Shown one piece after another: positions 16,945-23,445 of a stretch of 26,531 nt of DNA. Origin of the DNA: an uncultured Bacilli bacterium (lineage in GTDB: Bacteria > Bacillota_I > Bacilli_A > RF39 > UBA660); the NCBI GenBank assembly GCA_944363745.1, contig CALVVD010000002.1, positions 1-26,531 of the forward strand, in the 5' to 3' direction. The number at the start of each line of letters is the position of its first letter. Position 1 is the stretch's first letter. The notes beneath the pieces were generated by a model. That model saw only the letters and a list, made by a program, of their open reading frames with translations, ran no database searches and had not been told where the DNA came from. Both the position numbers and the translations under genes were made by a program.

Positions 16945-17313
16945 TTAATCCTCACCTGCTCTTTTCCAGCAATTACTCCATTCAGTTAAACCAGGTGCAG
17001 AATCACCTACTATATCACTAACCATTGTAAATAATAAGCTTACAATAGTTACGATAAAGAATACAAGTATTGCATAGATACATCTTTTAATTAATTTTCC
17101 TTGCGCTTCTTTAACTGCCTTATCATCACTAGATATAACCGCTTTACCTAAATCTAAAGTACCAAGAACGATTAAAATAATTGGAATACCTATTTGCAAT
17201 ACTGGAAATAATCCATTTCTTATTATTCTAACTACAAATAAGAAACCATGACATCCATCATCTACATTTGCAGTAGCATCTAATATTTGCATAAAATTCA
17301 TTAAATTAAACAT
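16945..17313 (-). CDS. VirB2/TrbC-like two-helix membrane protein (copy 1)
   Basis: A 122-residue protein with two hydrophobic helices (~34-52 and ~77-99) and a basic connecting loop, ISSDDKAVKEAQGKLIKR. Cysteines flank the membrane part in DGCHGF and SNCWKRAGED. It aligns along its whole length with the next gene (shared DLGKAV, SDDK, KR.IYAIL.FFIVT, W..CW), so the pair arose by tandem duplication. The shape is that of VirB2/TrbC pilins. It has its own strong promoter and terminator, as expected for an abundant structural subunit. The ATG at 17313 has an AAAGGAG site. Function is inferred from fold and context only. Confidence 0.78.
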   Translation of the reverse strand: MFNLMNFMQILDATANVDDGCHGFLFVVRIIRNGLFPVLQIGIPIILIVLGTLDLGKAVISSDDKAVKEAQGKLIKRCIYAILVFFIVTIVSLLFTMVSDIVGDSAPGLTEWSNCWKRAGED

Positions 17314-17336
17314 AATAATTCTCCTTTACTAACATA

Positions 17337-17365
17337 ATAATATAAAAATTATTAATATTTGTCAA
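17337..17365 (-). promoter_or_regulatory. Strong sigma-A-like promoter for the first VirB2-like gene
   Basis: A consensus TTGACA (17360-17365) and TATTAT (17337-17342), 17 bases apart, lie on the minus strand between the tadZ-like gene and the gene starting at 17313. It is the best promoter in the window. Confidence 0.8.
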
Positions 17366-17369
17366 TCTT

Positions 17370-18347
17370 TTATCTTTTAAATAGACCAAATATCTTACCG
17401 CCATCTTTCTCTTTAGGTTTATTAATAAGCCCTATCTTAGATAAGAAATCAGCAAGTACTGGATTTTTTATTCTATCATTTAAAGGGGGAATATTATAAA
17501 ACACTTTAGTTCTACCTTCATATTCAAAATCCATTATATCACTATTAGAAAGCAAACTTTGATTTAAAATAATCTTCTTTCCCTTTAATTCTTCAAATAT
17601 TCTCCTATCTCTTTTCATTAATTTATTTAATCTAATACTAGAAGGCTCTATTAAGTATAAAACATCCCCACAAGCCCCTTCATTATTAGAATCATTTAAA
17701 TCAATTAAAATGACAGAAACATCTTTATGCTTAACAATCTCTGTCATTAAATTCTCATCATTAACAGAAACCATATTAGAAGAATTAAAATATAAAAAAT
17801 CATGTCTATTAACTTCTATCGCTACAACACTCATTCCATATGTCTGTTCTAATTCTTTTTTTAACATATAAATAAGAGTAGTACTACCAGCATGATCAGT
17901 TATATTTTTTATTCCAATGATTCTAGAACCACCAACAACTTTCTCATTAATAGTACTAGATAAATCATTTAATTGTTGAATATGTGCCACATCTTTATAA
18001 GTATTAGGATGATCTAAAAAGTATTTAACCCCATCTATAGTAGTAGTAAAATTATATATTCCCATAGAAATAATTTTAGATAAATAACTACTAGAACTAG
18101 ATAACTCATTATTAGGAAGTAAAAGAATGATTTTATCAGCATCAAGACCAATAGATATTTTTTGAATATTTGTAATATTATCATAATCTTTAATCGCTGT
18201 AATATCTAAAATCATTCTTGCATAGAAGAAATTCTTAAACATCTCCACAATCTCATCAGCAGTATGAACTCCATCAACAGTTTTAATAACATCTATATCT
18301 AATTGTGATAAGAGAGCCTTCGCTTCATTAGCAATTATGACATTCAT
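17370..18347 (-). CDS. TadZ/CpaE-like protein with degenerate P-loop
   Basis: A 325-residue protein with an N-terminal receiver-like domain (~1-120) and a C-terminal MinD/ParA-like domain. The nucleotide-binding loop is degenerate: ITDHAGSTTLIYML (~149-162) replaces the usual GGxGKTT, with no lysine before the Ser/Thr. Further conserved-looking pieces are VVAIEVNRHDFLYF and VSVILIDLND. TadZ/CpaE proteins mark the pole or assembly site of Tad pili, and degenerate P-loops are known among them. Its position directly after a TadE-like gene and the Flp-like pilin supports this. The ATG at 18347 has a GAGGAG site. A basic tail (GGKIFGLFKR) ends the protein. Confidence 0.75.
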   Translation of the reverse strand: MNVIIANEAKALLSQLDIDVIKTVDGVHTADEIVEMFKNFFYARMILDITAIKDYDNITNIQKISIGLDADKIILLLPNNELSSSSSYLSKIISMGIYNFTTTIDGVKYFLDHPNTYKDVAHIQQLNDLSSTINEKVVGGSRIIGIKNITDHAGSTTLIYMLKKELEQTYGMSVVAIEVNRHDFLYFNSSNMVSVNDENLMTEIVKHKDVSVILIDLNDSNNEGACGDVLYLIEPSSIRLNKLMKRDRRIFEELKGKKIILNQSLLSNSDIMDFEYEGRTKVFYNIPPLNDRIKNPVLADFLSKIGLINKPKEKDGGKIFGLFKR

Positions 18348-18368
18348 TCTTTCACTCCTCTCTTTTAA

Positions 18369-18815
18369 TTAGTAAATAGTTCTAGTCTCACCTACTACAT
18401 GTAAGAAACTTCCCATACCAAGTATATTCTTAACAACTGGAATATCAATATTAACAAATGTAACTACAGAATAATAAACACCATTTCTATCCTCATCTGC
18501 ACCAGTTTGTGAAACTTCATGTACTTGATAACACCAACCATTATAACCAGGACAAACAGCATCAGGATTATTAGACTGATATCTAAGCATTTGTTCATTA
18601 TCAGCAGCATAACTCATTTGTTCAATATAATCATTAATTTTAGTAATAGCCTCATCATTAGTAGGACCTTCATATTGTTCTATTATATTGACTATCTGAT
18701 TTTTAACTCGAAATGCTCTAGCATAATTAACAGAATAAGCCATATAACCATTAATTAACAATACAAATATTAATATAACTTGTAAAGCAAATACTTGTCC
18801 TATTGCATCTCTCAT
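18369..18815 (-). CDS. TadE-like pseudopilin
   Basis: A 148-residue protein with one N-terminal hydrophobic helix (about residues 7-30, QVFALQVILIFVLLINGYMA) followed by an amphipathic helical region and a strand-rich outer domain with two cysteines (VCPGYNGWCYQ). This is the TadE/TadF type of minor pseudopilin arrangement in Tad systems. It lies between the Flp-like pilin and the TadZ-like gene. The ATG at 18815 follows AAAGGATGTGA. The exact family is not certain from sequence alone, but the layout and position are convincing. Confidence 0.72.
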   Translation of the reverse strand: MRDAIGQVFALQVILIFVLLINGYMAYSVNYARAFRVKNQIVNIIEQYEGPTNDEAITKINDYIEQMSYAADNEQMLRYQSNNPDAVCPGYNGWCYQVHEVSQTGADEDRNGVYYSVVTFVNIDIPVVKNILGMGSFLHVVGETRTIY

Positions 18816-18851
18816 TAATAAATCACATCCTTTTTATTTTATGTTCTTCTA

Positions 18852-19025
18852 TTATCCTTGTGGTTGTCTAACAACATCTTGTTGTGAAGTAACGTTATCA
18901 TTCCAAGTATCTTCAATAGCAGGTTGAATAACATTAGGCCAGAAAATAGCAAAGAAAGCTGCAATAACACCTATTAAAACAATAGTTACTACTGTCATAT
19001 TTAACTCTCCTGTCGCTTCTTTCAT
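18852..19025 (-). CDS. Flp-like pilin, 57 residues
   Basis: A short gene from ATG 19025, with AAAGGAGAG eight bases upstream, to TAA at 18852. The product starts MKEATGELNMTVVTIVLIG, continues through one hydrophobic helix (~11-29) to WPNVIQPAIEDTWNDN and a hydrophilic Gln-rich end. The size, the short polar leader with a Gly-Glu pair, and the single helix match Flp-type prepilins, the substrate polymerised by Tad machines. The E+5 position of classical prepilins is not obvious. A second ATG at 18998 also has a GGAGAG site. It sits directly after tadC, with its own promoter, as is common for the major pilin. Confidence 0.72.
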   Translation of the reverse strand: MKEATGELNMTVVTIVLIGVIAAFFAIFWPNVIQPAIEDTWNDNVTSQQDVVRQPQG

Positions 19026-19059
19026 TAAAACATCTCTCCTTTCATATCTTACATAACTA

Positions 19060-19088
19060 ATTATAACAAATAATTATAGATTTGTAAC
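19060..19088 (-). promoter_or_regulatory. Probable sigma-A-like promoter for the Flp-like pilin
   Basis: On the minus strand, GTTACA (19083-19088) and a consensus TATAAT (19060-19065) are 17 bases apart, in the 70-base gap between tadC and the pilin gene. The -35 matches consensus at four of six positions. Confidence 0.55.
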
Positions 19089-19095
19089 TACTTTT

Positions 19096-19875
19096 TTATC
19101 CAATCATTGTCAACATTGAAGCAAGTATAACAATCATTACACTTACACCTGTAACAACAAGCATTATCATCGTTTGATTTCCCATATGATCAAGTCTTTC
19201 TTTATATTTAGTCTCTCTAGCTTTCGCCTGTAAATTAGATACTGTTCTTGAAAACATTAAAAGTCTCTCTTGTTTATTCTCTTGACTACCTAAACCTAAA
19301 CGATATAAAAGTCTCATCATTCTCATTGAATCTCTAACTGGATAAGCATTAGCAAATTCCATATATGGATTAATGCTAGAATCTCCAGAATTAATCTTTT
19401 CAATTAATTCTCTAAGACCTGGTTTAAAAATATCAGGAGCATCATTAATACTTTTACCAATCGCTACAGGCACAGTATAATGTTGTATTAATATTTCTAA
19501 ACTCTTTAAATAGTATGGCAACATTATGTCAATATGATGCAAATGAGATTTATAATATTTTTTTAAACTTGTATAAGGCATCTTAAATACTAAAACTGCA
19601 ATGATTACAGCAAGCATCACATTTATTAAACTAAGATCATCAATAAACAAAAACATAAATATAAAGAATATACCCACAGCATATAAAACTCTTTTTTGAA
19701 ATAAATCATCAGGTGTAACTTTCTCTCCATATTTAGCATAAACTAAAAAGTTATAATCATCTTCTCTTAATATTTCAAAATATTTTTTATTATCATTAAT
19801 AAATTTTTTTTCATCAATAGTTTTATTATAAATTAAAACAAATAATATAACTACTGCAATTAATATAATTTCCAT
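19096..19875 (-). CDS. tadC: TadC-family inner-membrane platform protein
   Basis: A 259-residue type II secretion F-domain protein. An N-terminal helix (~1-17), a pair of helices at ~67-98 (AVGIFFIFMFLFIDDLSLIN) and a C-terminal helix (~235-258, MIMLVVTGVSVMIVILASML) surround a cytoplasmic helical domain with LPYYLKSLEILIQHYTVPVA and RETKYKERLDHMG. TadB and TadC together form the membrane platform on which the CpaF ATPase acts during pilin assembly. It starts 2 bases after the tadB stop, so the two are tightly coupled. Confidence 0.85.
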   Translation of the reverse strand: MEIILIAVVILFVLIYNKTIDEKKFINDNKKYFEILREDDYNFLVYAKYGEKVTPDDLFQKRVLYAVGIFFIFMFLFIDDLSLINVMLAVIIAVLVFKMPYTSLKKYYKSHLHHIDIMLPYYLKSLEILIQHYTVPVAIGKSINDAPDIFKPGLRELIEKINSGDSSINPYMEFANAYPVRDSMRMMRLLYRLGLGSQENKQERLLMFSRTVSNLQAKARETKYKERLDHMGNQTMIMLVVTGVSVMIVILASMLTMIG

Positions 19876-19877
19876 AC

Positions 19878-20771
19878 TTATTCAACCCCCACATTCTCAT
19901 TATAATATCTTTCTCCTTTTAAAAGGAAATAACAATTAAAAATAATAATACCATGAAGCATAATCTGTACAAAAATATTATCTAAAAGGGCTCTATAACT
20001 TTCACTACCTAACATATATTGAATAAGCATAACTAAAAGAAATAACATAACACCATATTGTAAGAATTTTTTATGGAAATTAGCTCTATCCATTCTATCA
20101 CGATAAACGCTTTCAACAAGTGTATCAATATCAAGTTGCATATTTTCCAAACTCTCACCTGTATCTCTTGCACCTTCTTTAGTTATTTGTAAGAATAACT
20201 GATGCATATTTTTTACTATATAGTATGGATATTTATCATTCATATAAGCAATAGCATCATCAATCGCTCCATTTTGATATGACATATCAATAACTCTATT
20301 AACATCAGAAAGTACAGGATCTTCAAGTACTCCAGAATTTCTAACTCCCTCTAATGATTTAACGAAACTTTGCGTAGTAGCAAATTCCATAATTACATTT
20401 GTTGTATATATTTGTACTTGTTCAAAAATAAACTCACTATATACTCTTTTACATCTTAAAAAGGATAAATATGGGATAAAAGAAATAGCAATTATAACAT
20501 AGATAAGAGCAACTATTAAGTTATAGAAATACATATAAGTAACAATACCAGCAAAGCCTCCCATTATTAAAACTTGTACTAAATATTGTCTTGGTGTATA
20601 CTCTTGACCTAACTGTTTTGTTTTCTCTCGTACTACTTTATAAGAATAAGGAGCAAATTTATCATATATAGCCTGTACTTGTTCTGTGATATATTTAGAA
20701 ACATTTTGTCCTTTATAATTTCTATATAAAAGAATTACAAGACCAATTAATAGTAATAAAAATAATACCAT
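19878..20771 (-). CDS. tadB: TadB-family inner-membrane platform protein
   Basis: A 297-residue protein with an N-terminal helix (~1-16), two helices at ~67-105 (QVLIMGGFAGIVTYMYFYNL and following), a cytoplasmic F-domain (~110-235, including FVKSLEGVRN and ITKEGARDTGESLENM) and C-terminal helices (~240-285). This is the standard TadB topology, and the gene lies between the CpaF ATPase and tadC as in other Tad loci. The ATG at 20771 has GGGAGGATG upstream. Confidence 0.85.
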   Translation of the reverse strand: MVLFLLLLIGLVILLYRNYKGQNVSKYITEQVQAIYDKFAPYSYKVVREKTKQLGQEYTPRQYLVQVLIMGGFAGIVTYMYFYNLIVALIYVIIAISFIPYLSFLRCKRVYSEFIFEQVQIYTTNVIMEFATTQSFVKSLEGVRNSGVLEDPVLSDVNRVIDMSYQNGAIDDAIAYMNDKYPYYIVKNMHQLFLQITKEGARDTGESLENMQLDIDTLVESVYRDRMDRANFHKKFLQYGVMLFLLVMLIQYMLGSESYRALLDNIFVQIMLHGIIIFNCYFLLKGERYYNENVGVE

Positions 20772-20789
20772 TACTTACATCCTCCCTTC

Positions 20790-22112
20790 TTATACTATTT
20801 CATCATTATTAGAAGCATTAAAATTAGGTGTTGTATTAACTACTTCATTAGGAAAAGTAGTATTAGTATTTACTGTAAATACATTATTAGAATTTAAATT
20901 AGTATTAGAAAAATTATTAGTAGTATCAACATTAGGAGTAATAACAGGATTATTATTAAGAATAGTCGATTGATTGTTATTATTGTTACTACTTGTATTA
21001 ACATCACTATTAATATTATTTAAACTATCAACCATACTATCCACATCACTCATAGAGTCTCCCTTTGAAAATAAATTATCAATAAAGATATTTTGATTTT
21101 CCAAATACTCTTTTAAATATCTAGTAGGCATATTTTGAACAGGAGCCTTACCAAATGTCTTTTGATATAAAATATGACTCTGTGGTTTATTATTATCATC
21201 AACATAGAATTCTACTACTTCATCAACTTCACGATGAAATTTACCATATTCTTTACTGTAGTATGCTTTAATATGAACACCAAGTTGAATATAACGATAT
21301 ATGGTATTTAAAAATTGATCTACTTCAATATCACTTTCAAGAAGTGAATACATACGATATGGAATAGAACTAGCTTTATCAGCATGAATTGTTGATAAAA
21401 TATTATGTCCTGAACTAATAGAGTTACGAACAGCAGTAACTGCTTCTGCACTACGAACTTCTGATAATAATATCCATTTAGGATTCTGACGCATACAGGT
21501 AACTAATACATCAGTATAACTAGCTACATTATTTGTTTTCATTGCGACAATATCTCTATGTGGAAATATCTTATCCAAATGAAGTTCAAGAGTATCTTCT
21601 ATTGTAATAATTTTTTCATTCTCTTTCGTATGACTCGCTAAATATTTAACAAATTCTGTTTTACCAGAACCAGTCTCACCACTTACAATAATATTACAAT
21701 GTCCCTCAACACATTTCATTAATATATCATGAATATTAGCTGTAAAGTAATCTTCACTTAATAATTTTTCTCTATTAAGTCTAATTTTCGCTGGTGTTTT
21801 ACGAATAACTACAGCAATTCCATTAGTAGCAATAGACTCATGTACAAAGTTAAGACGTAACTCTGTAGACTCAGCATCTAGAAACGGTTTAGCATTATTG
21901 AAAGTAGTTCCCATAACATTAGAACATTGAAAGGCTAACTTTTCCACAAAAGCATCATTAAGCCCTTCAATTTCTACTCTTTTAGAACCATCAGTAAGAG
22001 AACGAACCCAAATCTGACCATGATTACAATAAGAGATATCAGTAATATCTTCATCATCTATTAAAGGTTTAAATAAGCCAAAATCAAGCTTATCAAATAT
22101 GGAATCGTTCAT
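20790..22112 (-). CDS. cpaF: CpaF/TadA-type secretion ATPase
   Basis: A 440-residue GspE/VirB11-superfamily ATPase of the CpaF/TadA branch. Visible motifs are Walker A GETGSGKT (~145-152), the Asp box IITIEDTLEL (~168-177), Walker B KWILLSEVR (~212-220) and the His box GHNILSTIHAD (~235-245). It would drive Flp pilin assembly through TadB/TadC. An unusual C-terminal tail of ~85 residues (after ~355) is dominated by Asn, Thr and Ser with Asn runs and is probably disordered. The ATG at 22112 has AAGGAGAG upstream. VirB11 and CpaF are related, so it might also serve the VirB4 module; its neighbours favour the Tad role. Confidence 0.92.
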   Translation of the reverse strand: MNDSIFDKLDFGLFKPLIDDEDITDISYCNHGQIWVRSLTDGSKRVEIEGLNDAFVEKLAFQCSNVMGTTFNNAKPFLDAESTELRLNFVHESIATNGIAVVIRKTPAKIRLNREKLLSEDYFTANIHDILMKCVEGHCNIIVSGETGSGKTEFVKYLASHTKENEKIITIEDTLELHLDKIFPHRDIVAMKTNNVASYTDVLVTCMRQNPKWILLSEVRSAEAVTAVRNSISSGHNILSTIHADKASSIPYRMYSLLESDIEVDQFLNTIYRYIQLGVHIKAYYSKEYGKFHREVDEVVEFYVDDNNKPQSHILYQKTFGKAPVQNMPTRYLKEYLENQNIFIDNLFSKGDSMSDVDSMVDSLNNINSDVNTSSNNNNNQSTILNNNPVITPNVDTTNNFSNTNLNSNNVFTVNTNTTFPNEVVNTTPNFNASNNDEIV

Positions 22113-22131
22113 CTATCTCACTCTCCTTAAA

Positions 22132-22956
22132 TTATCTTGTATATGCCAAATCCTCTTCTGTCATCGCTGTAACATTATTGATAAAGTTACGTAAATCTTC
22201 ACTAGATAAATTTACATCACCAGGTTCATCTTCTAGACTCTCAGCTGTAGGTACAGGAATAATCTCTGACTCATAAGCTCTTAAGAATGAAGCTTTACGA
22301 AGTAAAATATGATACTCTTCTGGTACTGCAAAAATAATTTGCGCTGGTACACCTTTATCTTCAATATTAGCAAAAACATTATTACCATTACTATCATATA
22401 CTGCTAATACTTTAACATTCTCAAGTAATTTACCAACCATAATTCTATCATCACCAACAGTACCATCAGCACTTTCTGCATTTTGAACTTTTAGATATAT
22501 ATCAATATAGTTACCTGGATAAATAGAATTACTATAAGTACTAGCCATATCAACATCTAAGTTATATAATACATATCCTCTTGGATAATCAAGTATTATA
22601 CTATCAGGTAATTGTTCACGAGATACAACACTTCTTTTATAAAATAAACTACCCTTTGGTATAACACTATCACCTTGAGTATACATATCAACAACATCTG
22701 CAACATTAGTAATAATCTCGTTATCATTGTCAATCATAGATTGTGGTACATCCATAGTTCCTACCATATCTTCAGTAATTTGTACTCTAGGATCAATCTC
22801 CTCTAAAGCATAAGGAACAGTAACAGGAGTAATTGCCTGATTAATACGCATATTGTATCCTACATAAAGTATTACAATCGCTAAAATCACACCAACTACT
22901 GTTACAGTATTTTTATTAGTAAAAAACTTTTTAATTCCAACAATTAAATTATTCAT
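22132..22956 (-). CDS. cpaB: CpaB/RcpC-like SAF-domain pilus assembly protein
   Basis: A 274-residue protein with an N-terminal transmembrane helix (~18-34, TVVGVILAIVILYVGYN) and an outer SAF-type domain at ~45-115 (ITEDMVGTMDVPQ, VIPKGSLFYKRSVV). The second domain has the CpaB pattern: YPGNYIDIYLKVQN, then VKVLAVYDSNGNN and PAQIIFAVPEEYHILLRKA. In diderms CpaB/RcpC works near the outer-membrane secretin; in Gram-positives it is retained, perhaps to bind peptidoglycan. The GGAGG site is 5 bases before ATG 22956. It sits directly before the CpaF gene, as is typical. Confidence 0.87.
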   Translation of the reverse strand: MNNLIVGIKKFFTNKNTVTVVGVILAIVILYVGYNMRINQAITPVTVPYALEEIDPRVQITEDMVGTMDVPQSMIDNDNEIITNVADVVDMYTQGDSVIPKGSLFYKRSVVSREQLPDSIILDYPRGYVLYNLDVDMASTYSNSIYPGNYIDIYLKVQNAESADGTVGDDRIMVGKLLENVKVLAVYDSNGNNVFANIEDKGVPAQIIFAVPEEYHILLRKASFLRAYESEIIPVPTAESLEDEPGDVNLSSEDLRNFINNVTAMTEEDLAYTR

Positions 22957-22971
22957 AATTCCTCCTTTTTA

Positions 22972-23442
22972 TTATCTCTCAACATTACTATAATCTAACT
23001 CTCCAGATCTAGTCAACTCAGTCAAATATTCATTTGTATAATAATTAGATTCTATAATAGCATCAACTTTATTAGTAATACTCATTGTTCCTGATTCACT
23101 TCCATTAGTTGTCGCTACTGTATCAGATGTAACCATAACACTAACTTTAGGAGGAGTTTCATTTATATCATAAAATTTTATATTATAATTTCTATTATTA
23201 GAAACGTTTTGAGCAAATCTTCTAAGAAAACTCTCAGCAAATTTCTCTTTATCCATTCTAATCAAACCGCTTAAGCGGTAATAACCAAGGTCAACTGCAT
23301 CAGTCATTGCCGCTTCGGTTGTCTCTCTTAATAAATAGTAATCAAGTTCATTACCAGTTTGATAATGTTGCATTATATTAACAGCACCAAAGGTAATAAT
23401 CGCTAAAAGAATAATTCCAACAATTAACATCGCTTTACTCAT
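22972..23442 (-). CDS. Single-pass TadE-like / pseudopilin-like protein
   Basis: A 156-residue protein with one N-terminal hydrophobic helix (about 4-23, AMLIVGIILLAIITFGAVNI). It is followed by a helix typical of Tad pseudopilins (LLRETTEAAMTDAVDL) and a mixed outer domain without cysteines. The arrangement suggests a minor pseudopilin or TadE-type subunit working with the protein at 18369-18815. I do not recognise the exact family. The AAAGGAGC site overlaps the TAG stop of the upstream gene. A GC-rich 14-base palindrome lies within the coding sequence at 23266-23279. Confidence 0.65.
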   Translation of the reverse strand: MSKAMLIVGIILLAIITFGAVNIMQHYQTGNELDYYLLRETTEAAMTDAVDLGYYRLSGLIRMDKEKFAESFLRRFAQNVSNNRNYNIKFYDINETPPKVSVMVTSDTVATTNGSESGTMSITNKVDAIIESNYYTNEYLTELTRSGELDYSNVER

Positions 23443-23445
23443 AAA

